Source: CAZBUK01 sp964495085
Lineage (GTDB): Bacteria; Bacteroidota; Ignavibacteria; T3Sed10-11
NCBI GenBank assembly: GCA_964495085.1
Contig: CAZBUK010000075.1
Location: 1-20,471 of the forward strand
Reading direction: 5' to 3'
DNA length: 20,471 bases
The notes below the pieces were generated by a model. The model was not told the origin of the DNA and did no database searches. It saw nothing but the letters and a program-made list of their open reading frames with translations. The stretch's first letter is position 1. Every line of letters begins with the position of its first letter. Of this stretch, positions 8,193-15,029 are shown piece after piece. The translations under genes were made by a program, and so were the position numbers.

Positions 8193-8436
8193 AAGTATGT
8201 AGAATCAAACGGCGTGCCAGTATAAAGGTGTAAGATTCCATTTAATATTGATCAAATAGCGATCGGAATAATTTGGCCTTAGTCTATTTGACATATACTC
8301 TTCCATGTTGACATCCGGGTTGCTGACATGATGGCAGAATTACGTCATTGGCTGGGTTAATATTCGTGTTGCTCTCCAGAGAGAATTTTGTTAAATTCAT
8401 ACTTTATAACGGAGATACGCACACCGAACTTAAAAG
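8193..8436. promoter_or_regulatory. Divergent promoter region, hsp20 and clpS
   Basis: This 244-base gap must hold the promoters for hsp20 (leftward) and clpS-alaS-gmhA (rightward). On the minus strand TATACT (8224-8219) could be a -10 for hsp20, though its -35 is poor. On the plus strand TATAAC (8405-8410) could be a -10 for clpS, again without a good -35. The hexamer TGACAT occurs three times in the same orientation (8289-8294, 8309-8314, 8324-8329). Confidence 0.4.
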
Positions 8437-8763
8437 ATGCCATTGGAAGTCGATTTGGTTTCTGATATTATGGAGAGCGCAATGGACGTACTGAACCCTG
8501 CAGAAATTCAACAGGATGATTCCGACGTTCTGACAAAAGATCCGGCGAAAGTAATTCTGTTCAACGATGAGGTCCATACTTTCGAGGAGGTCATCGGACA
8601 ACTCATCAAAGCCACCGGCTGTTCCGTCGAGAAGGCAGAAGCGCTTGCATGGGAAGTACATAACACTGGAAAGGCGGTCGTCTATACCGGTGAGATGAGC
8701 ACCTGTCTCAGAGTAAACGGTATTCTCGAAGAGATCGAACTTCACACACAGATAGAAGTATAA
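8437..8763 (+). CDS. clpS: ClpS-like adaptor of the Clp protease, divergent type
   Basis: N-degron adaptor of 108 residues that delivers proteins with destabilising N-terminal residues to the ClpAP or ClpCP protease. The core, about residues 36-108, follows the ClpS fold: KVILFNDEVHTFEEV (38-52) holds the N43-D44 pair equivalent to N34-D35 of E. coli ClpS, and VHNTGKA (74-80) holds H75, equivalent to H66. By hand alignment, D36 is E45, M40 is F49 and M62 is A71, and the loop after GKA is two residues shorter. I associate this variant with Chlorobi/Ignavibacteria-like genomes, from general knowledge rather than a search. The N-terminal 35 residues are acidic and probably flexible. The ATG lacks a Shine-Dalgarno; an internal ATG at residue 12 is an alternative. 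No clpA or clpC is present here. It leads a likely operon with alaS, 17 bases downstream. Confidence 0.85.
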   Translation: MPLEVDLVSDIMESAMDVLNPAEIQQDDSDVLTKDPAKVILFNDEVHTFEEVIGQLIKATGCSVEKAEALAWEVHNTGKAVVYTGEMSTCLRVNGILEEIELHTQIEV

Positions 8764-8780
8764 TTATAGCATTTACCCGC

Positions 8781-11552
8781 ATGAGATCCTCATCCGACAT
8801 ACGCAACGACTTTCTGGAGTTCTTTAGATCCAAGGGGCACCGTATCGTTCCGAGCGCACCTGTTATACCCTACGGAGATCCGACCTTGCTCTTCACAAAT
8901 GCCGGTATGAATCAGTTCAAGGATGTCTTTCTCGGAACCGGAAAGCGGGGATACACCAGGGTCGCGGATACGCAGAAGTGTATTCGTGTCAGCGGAAAAC
9001 ATAACGATCTCGAAGAGGTCGGACGCGATACCTACCATCACACCTTCTTTGAAATGCTCGGCAACTGGTCTTTCGGCGACTATTACAAGCGCGAAGCAAT
9101 TGCATGGGCATGGGAATTGCTGACGGGCATCTGGCGGCTACCCGGGGAGCGATTGTGGGCGACGGTTTTCGAAACCGACGATGAAGCGCTCGCTCTGTGG
9201 CGGGAAGTGACCGATATCGACCCCGGACATATCCTGAAATTCGGCGCGAAGGATAACTTCTGGGAAATGGGTGAAACCGGTCCGTGCGGTCCATGCTCGG
9301 AAATTCACATCGATCTCACTCCCGATGGTGCACTCTCCGCCGATTTTGTTAACGCCGGCGATCCGAGGTTAATTGAGATATGGAATCTTGTATTCATCCA
9401 AAACAACCGGAACGAAAACAGAGAGCTCGAACCCCTCCCCGCAAAACATATCGATACCGGCATGGGATTCGAACGCATATGCGCCGCCCTTCTCTGTCTG
9501 GAAAACGGATTTCAGAAACCGCCGTCTAATTACGATACCGATGTATTCACACCTTTACTCACGGAAATCGCCGGCCTGACGGGAAAACCGTACATCGGCG
9601 AACGGAACCAGACGGCTATGCGCGTCATAGCAGATCATGTCAGGGCGTTAACATTTGCGATCGCCGATGGTGCGATTCCCTCCAATGAAGGCAGAGGTTA
9701 CGTGCTCCGGCGCATACTCCGCCGCGCCGCACGATTCGGCAGAAATCTTGGAACACACGAACCCTTTATTTACAGGATCGTTCCCGTACTCGTGCAGACC
9801 ATGGGATCAGTCTTTCCAGAGATCGTTGAAAAACAGGGACACATCGAACGTATTATTAAGAGCGAGGAAGAGGGATTCAACGCTACGCTCGACCGCGGAC
9901 TCGAGATATTCGGAGAGGTGGCGGACCGTGTGAAGAAAAGCGGGGCCGCCCGGATTCCGGGCGAAGACGTGTTCCGCCTGTACGATACATTCGGATTCCC
10001 CGTCGACTTAACCTCGCTCCTTGCCAGGGAGGCAGGGATGTCGATCGATGAAAAGGGATTCGATGCGTTCATGGATGAACAGCGGAATCGATCCAGAAAG
10101 ATCGCCGACAAACCCGCACTCAATGCCGCCGTCTCCCTCGATATCGAATCGGATTCTCCGACAGAGTTTGTCGGCTATGAGCAGACTGAATCGGAATCCC
10201 ATGTCCTGTACGTGAAAGATAATATCCTCGTCCTTGAGAAAACCCCCTTCTATGCCGAGTCGGGAGGCCAGGTCGGCGACCGGGGAGAAATATTGATAAA
10301 CGGCATGTCTTACCATGTGACGGATACGCAGAAGAAGGGGGATCTTTTTCTGCACATACTCGAGTCGCCCGCTCAGGCCGTGCAGGGGACGGAGGTAAGC
10401 GCACGTATCGACCCGCTTCGAAGAACCAATATCCAGCGCAATCATTCGGCAACGCATATCGTTCACGAAGCGCTGAGGAAGGTACTCGGCACGCACGTGC
10501 ATCAGCAGGGTTCGCTGGTTGCGCCCGACCGTCTCAGGTTCGATTTTCCGCACTTCAGCAAGATAACACCGCAGGAACTGCGCGACATCGAACAGCTTGT
10601 CAACGAAAAAATAAAAGAGAGAATCGACGTCCATGCCGAATCCATGCCCATCGGCACCGCACGGAAAATTCCGAATGTGAAGATGTTCTTCGGTGAAAAA
10701 TACGGCGAACAAGTACGCGTCGTGTTGATCGACGAGAACGTCAGTGTCGAATTTTGCGGCGGGACTCATGTGGCGAATACACGGGACATCGGTCTCTTCA
10801 AGATCGTGCATGAAACCGGTATCGCAAGCGGCGTGAGGCGAATCGAAGCGGTTACCGGCGAGGGGGTCGAGCGTTTTCTCAACGAGCAGATCGAGAAAAC
10901 CGAACGGATCACGGCCGAAGTAGAGAATCTGCTGCGTGAGCGGGAAGAGCTTCAGAAACAGATGCTGAACTACGATCCTGCAACCGTGAATCATGCTCGA
11001 CATCCCGACCGATTAACAATTGAAATCCCGCGTCGTGTGCGGGGCGAAACCTCATTGGAGCATATTGAAACAGCCGAATCGCTCCTTCGCGAACGAGAAG
11101 AGCTGAAGATTACGCTTTCAAGAGAGATCCGGGAAATCGGAAAACAGCTCCTCGCCTACAAAGCGAAGGATTCGCTCAGGAACATCGACGATTATCTGAA
11201 ACAGGCTATTTCGCTCGACGGATTTAAATTCCTGACGATTCAGCTCGAAACTGAGAATGTGGAACACCTTAAATCGCTGGGAGATTCTATTCGCTCATCG
11301 CTCGGCAGCGGGGTCGGCATCATCGGCGCCGTTATCGATCAGAAAGCGGTCATTGTGTGCGTGGTGACCGACGATCTCATCAGGAATAAAAAACTCGAAG
11401 CGGGAAAGATCGTCGGAGCCGTGGCCAAAATCGTCGGAGGAGGCGGAGGAGGAAAACCCCACCTTGCGACAGCGGGAGGGAAGCATCCTGAAAAGTTGGC
11501 GGAAGCGCTCAGTCAGGCGGGAGAGATTATTCAATCCATGCTCAGAAAATAA
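8781..11552 (+). CDS. alaS: Alanyl-tRNA synthetase
   Basis: Class II synthetase that charges tRNA-Ala and hydrolyses mischarged Ser- or Gly-tRNA. At 923 residues it is some 45 longer than E. coli AlaRS (876). The N-terminal catalytic domain opens with the usual IRNDFLEFFRSKGH and contains LLFTNAGMNQFKDVFLG. The editing domain has the zinc ligands H555 and H559 (HSATH) and C659 and H663 (CGGTH). The C-terminal DHHA1 domain ends with the glycine-rich VGGGGGGKPHLATAGGK segment. The extra length lies mostly in the coiled-coil linker after the editing domain, where the octamer LLREREEL appears twice (717-724 and 768-775). It sits between clpS and gmhA with short gaps (17 and 11 bases), so all three are probably transcribed together. 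No clear ribosome site precedes the ATG. Confidence 0.98.
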   Translation: MRSSSDIRNDFLEFFRSKGHRIVPSAPVIPYGDPTLLFTNAGMNQFKDVFLGTGKRGYTRVADTQKCIRVSGKHNDLEEVGRDTYHHTFFEMLGNWSFGDYYKREAIAWAWELLTGIWRLPGERLWATVFETDDEALALWREVTDIDPGHILKFGAKDNFWEMGETGPCGPCSEIHIDLTPDGALSADFVNAGDPRLIEIWNLVFIQNNRNENRELEPLPAKHIDTGMGFERICAALLCLENGFQKPPSNYDTDVFTPLLTEIAGLTGKPYIGERNQTAMRVIADHVRALTFAIADGAIPSNEGRGYVLRRILRRAARFGRNLGTHEPFIYRIVPVLVQTMGSVFPEIVEKQGHIERIIKSEEEGFNATLDRGLEIFGEVADRVKKSGAARIPGEDVFRLYDTFGFPVDLTSLLAREAGMSIDEKGFDAFMDEQRNRSRKIADKPALNAAVSLDIESDSPTEFVGYEQTESESHVLYVKDNILVLEKTPFYAESGGQVGDRGEILINGMSYHVTDTQKKGDLFLHILESPAQAVQGTEVSARIDPLRRTNIQRNHSATHIVHEALRKVLGTHVHQQGSLVAPDRLRFDFPHFSKITPQELRDIEQLVNEKIKERIDVHAESMPIGTARKIPNVKMFFGEKYGEQVRVVLIDENVSVEFCGGTHVANTRDIGLFKIVHETGIASGVRRIEAVTGEGVERFLNEQIEKTERITAEVENLLREREELQKQMLNYDPATVNHARHPDRLTIEIPRRVRGETSLEHIETAESLLREREELKITLSREIREIGKQLLAYKAKDSLRNIDDYLKQAISLDGFKFLTIQLETENVEHLKSLGDSIRSSLGSGVGIIGAVIDQKAVIVCVVTDDLIRNKKLEAGKIVGAVAKIVGGGGGGKPHLATAGGKHPEKLAEALSQAGEIIQSMLRK

Positions 11553-11563
11553 CGGACTCCAGA

Positions 11564-12166
11564 ATGACCGCTTCGTTACCTGAGGATAGTATGCGCGATT
11601 TCATCGTGCAATCCCTCGAGAAGAGCGCCGAGACCAAGCGCGCCATGATCGAGACGTGCACGGCCGATATTTACAAGGCCGCCCGGATGATCGCGACGGC
11701 GTTTTCAACGGGGCATAAACTCCTCCTCTGCGGGAACGGCGGGAGCGCCGCCGATGCGCAGCATATCGCCACCGAATTCGTCATCCGCCTCAGTCCGAAA
11801 CGAACGCGGCCCGCTCTCCCGGCAATTGCACTCACTACCGACACATCGTATCTGACCGCCGGATCGAACGATCTCGGATACGAGCACGTCTTCGCACGGG
11901 CCGTGGAGGCGCTGGGAAGAGAAGGGGACATTCTGCTCGCTATAAGCACCAGCGGCAACTCACAGAACATCGTGAACGCCATCACGCATGCCGCACAGAA
12001 TAAACTCATCACCATCGGACTACTCGGCCATACCGGCGGCAGCGCCCGTGAGCTCTGCTCCCATTCAATCATCATACCTTCAAGCGATACGCAGCGAATC
12101 CAGGAAGCCCATATAACCGCCGGCCACATCATCTGCGAACTTGTGGAATCGATGCTCTTTTCGTAG
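11564..12166 (+). CDS. gmhA: Sedoheptulose-7-phosphate isomerase (phosphoheptose isomerase)
   Basis: SIS-fold enzyme of 200 residues (E. coli GmhA has 192) that converts sedoheptulose 7-phosphate to D-glycero-D-manno-heptose 7-phosphate, the first step towards the ADP-heptose of the LPS inner core. CGNGGSAADAQH (56-67) and STSGNS (128-133) are the sugar-phosphate loops. H67 and E71 match the zinc ligands, and Q180 and H188 in the RIQEAHITAGH segment match the catalytic Q172 and H180 of the E. coli enzyme by spacing. It starts 11 bases after alaS. Its presence implies heptose-containing LPS and hence an outer membrane. The closest lookalike, DiaA, is less likely because the zinc and catalytic residues are kept. 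Confidence 0.9.
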   Translation: MTASLPEDSMRDFIVQSLEKSAETKRAMIETCTADIYKAARMIATAFSTGHKLLLCGNGGSAADAQHIATEFVIRLSPKRTRPALPAIALTTDTSYLTAGSNDLGYEHVFARAVEALGREGDILLAISTSGNSQNIVNAITHAAQNKLITIGLLGHTGGSARELCSHSIIIPSSDTQRIQEAHITAGHIICELVESMLFS

Positions 12167-12200
12167 TCTTATCGATCATACATCTGGATGAAACAACGCG

Positions 12201-12224
12201 ACCGGCGTATCATCCGCCGGTTTT
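12201..12224 (+). terminator. Short hairpin terminator after gmhA
   Basis: Stem ACCGGCG (12201-12207) with CGCCGGT (12215-12221), a 7-base loop and a run of four T (12221-12224) starting in the last stem base. It lies 35 bases after the gmhA stop. The U-tract is short, so termination may be partial. It would close the clpS-alaS-gmhA unit. Confidence 0.5.
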
Positions 12225-12300
12225 CCGTGAATATCGCGGAGAGACGCAACTGGATGTCGATTGCTTTCACGCGCCGAATGACGGGAGCCGCCGGAATGCT

Positions 12301-12327
12301 GTTCGGAGATATCGATCTCCTGTGAAC
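12301..12327. terminator. Possible hairpin downstream of the tonB-like gene
   Basis: GGAGAT (12305-12310) and ATCTCC (12315-12320) form a 6-bp stem with a 4-base loop, extended by GTTC/GAAC (12301-12304 and 12324-12327) across a small bulge. It lies about 85 bases beyond the tonB stop and has no U-tract in that direction. A role in ending the convergent operon is only a guess. Confidence 0.25.
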
Positions 12328-12411
12328 AACCGGATCCGTGCGTGGGATCGGATGGATAGATGAACGACCGATTAAGTCTCGTCCCGAGAACGCCGGGAGG
12401 AGCGCCGCCGA

Positions 12412-13197
12412 TCACTGCAGAGTGAAGTGGAATGATATAAAGCAGTCCTGCTCTATCTGAGGCTGGTTGCGGGCGAGAGGTTCGAATCTCCAATACCGGA
12501 CCGATGCAAGAGCCGCCTCCTCGAGCCGGGCGTTTCCTCTCTGTACCGGACGCACAGTCTTTATACTTCCGTCGGCCAGAACGGTCGCACGAAGTCTGAT
12601 GACCGCTTCGACGTTGACGCCGGAAGGGTATTCCGGAAGTTCACCGCTTATTTTCCTGCGCGTAATATCGCCTACCCATTCGAGTGCGAAAGATATATCA
12701 CGATCGGTTATGCGCGAATCCGGCGTACTACCGACCGCCGCCGGCGATTCGCCGCGCGTTTCATCCGGGTTGGGCAAAACGAAGCGATCCCGCTCGCCGA
12801 GGATCGAACCCGCATCGCGGTCGCGCCGCTCGCGCGTCTGTTCCTGGACAGGCCGGCTATCTTCGGTCAACCTGCTCGCCGGATCCACTTTATCGACATC
12901 GGGAAGGAGGAGCGTTTCCTCCTGCAGAGCGGGCATCCGGCGTTCGGGAAGTATGACCGGACGCTGGGTTGCGGCGGTCTCCTGCTGACGTGCGACCACC
13001 GGTTCGCGCTGGGCCCGGGTTACCTGTGCAGCCTGGGCGGGACGCACGGGTTCCCGCTGCGTTACCGCTCCCCATGTCACTTCGACAAACTCGGGGAGTT
13101 CACGATCGAGCGATACGTGCATCACGAATAAGAATACCAGCAGCAACAGATGCACGATCAGCGTGCCGGTCCAGCCTTGAATTCGTTCTTTCTCCAC
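12412..13197 (-). CDS. TonB/TolA-like energy-transducing protein
   Basis: Inner-membrane protein of 261 residues that spans the periplasm and passes force from the ExbB-ExbD motor to outer-membrane partners. One N-terminal helix (about 10-27) carries T12-x3-H16, matching the S-x3-H motif that TonB and TolA use to couple to the motor. A long polar, Gln/Arg/Pro-containing spacer (about 45-170) follows, and then a TonB C-terminal domain (about 185-261) with YPSGVNVEAVIRLRATV and the ASVRYWRFEPL segment. The start is GTG; AGGAG lies about 8 bases before it and overlaps the end of exbD, suggesting coupled translation. It is the last gene of the operon. Sequence alone does not settle whether it serves uptake (Ton) or envelope upkeep (Tol); the operon context leans towards the latter. 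Confidence 0.88.
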   Translation of the reverse strand: MEKERIQGWTGTLIVHLLLLVFLFVMHVSLDRELPEFVEVTWGAVTQREPVRPAQAAQVTRAQREPVVARQQETAATQRPVILPERRMPALQEETLLLPDVDKVDPASRLTEDSRPVQEQTRERRDRDAGSILGERDRFVLPNPDETRGESPAAVGSTPDSRITDRDISFALEWVGDITRRKISGELPEYPSGVNVEAVIRLRATVLADGSIKTVRPVQRGNARLEEAALASVRYWRFEPLARNQPQIEQDCFISFHFTLQ

Positions 13198-13208
13198 AAA
13201 TGTATCTC

Positions 13209-13613
13209 CTAGCGGCGGAGCGGTTCGGTGGCGATATTGAACCGCGTCGCTCCGACCGCTTTTGCAATGTCTATGATTTCGATGGTATTTTGCAGACTCA
13301 CCGTTCGATCCGCCTGGATGATGACGACGTTATCCGGATCCTGCTCCATCATGGGTAACAATCTCCCGCCGAGATCGGCGAGCACTATCTTTTCGTTGTT
13401 GAAGAAGAGTTCGTTCCCCTCGGTGATCGTTATTATCACCTGTCGCTCGGTCTGCGGCTCACCCGTTTCAGCGCGCGGGAGCTGCACCTTTATTCCCGGT
13501 TGAATGACGAACGACGACGACAGGAGAAAAAAGATCAGCAATAAGAATACGATATCGGTGAGCGATGCGTAGCTGAACATCGCCAGCAGTTTACTTTCGC
13601 TTTTGAATTGCAT
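13209..13613 (-). CDS. ExbD/TolR-family motor protein
   Basis: Small protein of 134 residues with one transmembrane helix (about 17-35) and a periplasmic domain. D20 in SLTDIVFLLLIFFL sits where ExbD and TolR carry the single membrane aspartate needed for proton flow. The periplasmic part (about 55-134) has the usual VIITITEGNELFFNN and VVIIQADRTV strands of the family. It starts only 2 bases after the ExbB-like gene and is followed after 11 bases by tonB, the standard arrangement of a complete motor. It may serve a Ton-like or Tol-like role. Confidence 0.93.
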   Translation of the reverse strand: MQFKSESKLLAMFSYASLTDIVFLLLIFFLLSSSFVIQPGIKVQLPRAETGEPQTERQVIITITEGNELFFNNEKIVLADLGGRLLPMMEQDPDNVVIIQADRTVSLQNTIEIIDIAKAVGATRFNIATEPLRR

Positions 13614-13615
13614 CG

Positions 13616-14311
13616 CTATCCCTCTTTCTCTCTGAAATAATCCTCCTGGTAGACCGGTTTCATGCCGCTCCGTTTTCCTTCGGCATCGCCGGCCGCCGGC
13701 CCGCCGTTCTTCAACAATTCGAGAAATTCGGTCGAAGTCATCTCAAGCTCATGCACGAACCGCGCAACGCGGGAGACGAAATAGTTGTAAAAGCCGTAAG
13801 CGACGATTCCGACGGATAATCCGAACGCGGTCGTGAGGAGCGCCTGCCAGATCCCGCCGGCGAGATCCGACGGATTCACGTTGCCTCCGAGGCTTTCGAT
13901 CTTCATGAATGCAAGTATCATCCCGGTTACCGTACCGAGGAAACCGATGAGGGGAGCCAAACCCGCAATGGTCGCGAGTATATTCAGTCGCTTTTCGAGA
14001 TTATATATCTCGATCTTTCCCTGGTTCTCGATCGATTCCCGAACCTTGTCCCATCCTTCGTCGTGACGCATAATTCCCTTCTTCAGAATGTGCGCGATCG
14101 GCGATTCTTTCTGAGAACAGAAACTCATAACGCCATGAACATCGCCCCGGTGAAGGATCGTCCTGACTTTCATCATGAACTGTCCGACGTCCATTCTCGC
14201 ACTTCTGAGGACAAGGAACCGCTCGATGATGATGAAGACGGCGATCAGCGAACATATTAATATCGGCAGCATCAACCAACCGCCGCGAGCAACGATCGAA
14301 AAATAATCCAT
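13616..14311 (-). CDS. ExbB/TolQ/MotA-family proton channel
   Basis: Inner-membrane motor subunit of 231 residues with three transmembrane helices (about 11-33, 113-137 and 155-178) and a large cytoplasmic loop between the first two, as in ExbB and TolQ. LIGFLGTVTGMILAF (121-135) and the T160-T161 pair in the third helix are the conserved channel segments. It forms a pentamer around ExbD helices and uses the proton gradient to drive TonB or TolA. A good ribosome site (AAAGGAG) precedes the ATG. The 60-base gap before it carries a small hairpin followed by five U, overlapping the edge of that ribosome site. The C-terminal tail (about 205-231) is charged and unconserved. Confidence 0.94.
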   Translation of the reverse strand: MDYFSIVARGGWLMLPILICSLIAVFIIIERFLVLRSARMDVGQFMMKVRTILHRGDVHGVMSFCSQKESPIAHILKKGIMRHDEGWDKVRESIENQGKIEIYNLEKRLNILATIAGLAPLIGFLGTVTGMILAFMKIESLGGNVNPSDLAGGIWQALLTTAFGLSVGIVAYGFYNYFVSRVARFVHELEMTSTEFLELLKNGGPAAGDAEGKRSGMKPVYQEDYFREKEG

Positions 14312-14324
14312 ACGTATCTCCTTT

Positions 14325-14343
14325 AAAAAGATCCCTTCCGGGA
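14325..14343 (-). promoter_or_regulatory. Small GNRA-loop hairpin with U-run before exbB
   Basis: On the minus strand TCCC-GGAA-GGGA (14343-14332) forms a 4-bp stem with a GNRA-type tetraloop, followed two bases later by five T (14329-14325), which run into the exbB ribosome site. It may act as a weak attenuator that sets exbB-exbD-tonB below the upstream genes. The stem is short, so this is uncertain. Confidence 0.25.
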
Positions 14344-14371
14344 AATCCAGACAGCCGTTTGTTAAATCCGT

Positions 14372-14992
14372 TTATCCGTCGATTCGATCCACCCACCATC
14401 CCGATTCCATCAGCAGCTGGAAATTGCGGGCGTCGCGCGTTGCGTCTTCCCGCGAACCGTAACGTCCGACCCGAACGCGGTACCATCTTACTCCATTAAT
14501 TGTTTTTTCATCCACATATGCGGGTTTTCCCGCAGCCCGGATCCTGCCCGCCTGGTTTTCCGCACGCTCCTTCGTCCTCCAGGCGGACAGCTGGACGGTG
14601 AAATTTCCGCTTCCCGGCGGAAGTGCATCCAGCCCCGCCACGACCCGGCCCGTCTGCTCCGGTGTCTGCATCGGGGACTCCGTCACTGACGGCGTATCTA
14701 TCTGTGCGATGAACGGATCGCGGGGCTCGGGTACGGGTTGGATTTCCTCATTGTCGAGGGGGGGAAGATCGACGACGACCGGCGTTTCCTTCGAACCCCA
14801 TAGATGAATAACACCGAACTGATTGAGCATCACAACGCCGATCACCAGCAGCAGGATGATCGCAATCAGAAATACTTTTCCGGTTCCGTCGCCCCCTCCG
14901 CCCCGCAAATACCTCGTCGATCCGGGCGAACGATACTCCTCCGGACTCTGTTCCGAGGAATCGTTCTCGTCCCTTAGGTCAAGGTCGGGCAT
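14372..14992 (-). CDS. SPOR-domain membrane protein
   Basis: Bitopic inner-membrane protein of 206 residues. It has an acidic cytoplasmic N-terminus (1-30), a glycine stretch, one transmembrane helix (about 39-57), a proline-rich periplasmic linker (70-115) and a C-terminal SPOR domain (about 128-205) with the characteristic FTVQLSAWRT strand and YRVRVGRYGSREDA turn. SPOR domains bind peptidoglycan strands stripped of stem peptides, which are enriched at division septa; FtsN and DamX have the same layout. Here the gene lies inside an operon with a Ton/Tol motor, so it may anchor that machine to the cell wall or to the septum; this is inference. GGAGG lies 6 bases before the ATG. It is not obviously FtsN, since it lacks the short essential helices that I can recognise. 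Confidence 0.88.
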   Translation of the reverse strand: MPDLDLRDENDSSEQSPEEYRSPGSTRYLRGGGGDGTGKVFLIAIILLLVIGVVMLNQFGVIHLWGSKETPVVVDLPPLDNEEIQPVPEPRDPFIAQIDTPSVTESPMQTPEQTGRVVAGLDALPPGSGNFTVQLSAWRTKERAENQAGRIRAAGKPAYVDEKTINGVRWYRVRVGRYGSREDATRDARNFQLLMESGWWVDRIDG

Positions 14993-15029
14993 GGTGCCTC
15001 CTGAAGTGAATTGTATTGTTGGTTTATCA

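Noticed and set aside
10008..11003. Open frame of 331 codons on the minus strand
   Set aside because: It lies entirely opposite the editing domain and linker of AlaRS and resembles no family; such mirror frames are common in this codon usage.
12176..12493. Open frame of 105 codons on the minus strand filling the gmhA-tonB gap
   Set aside because: It overlaps the conserved end of the TonB domain in another frame, has no clear ribosome site and contains the gmhA terminator hairpin.
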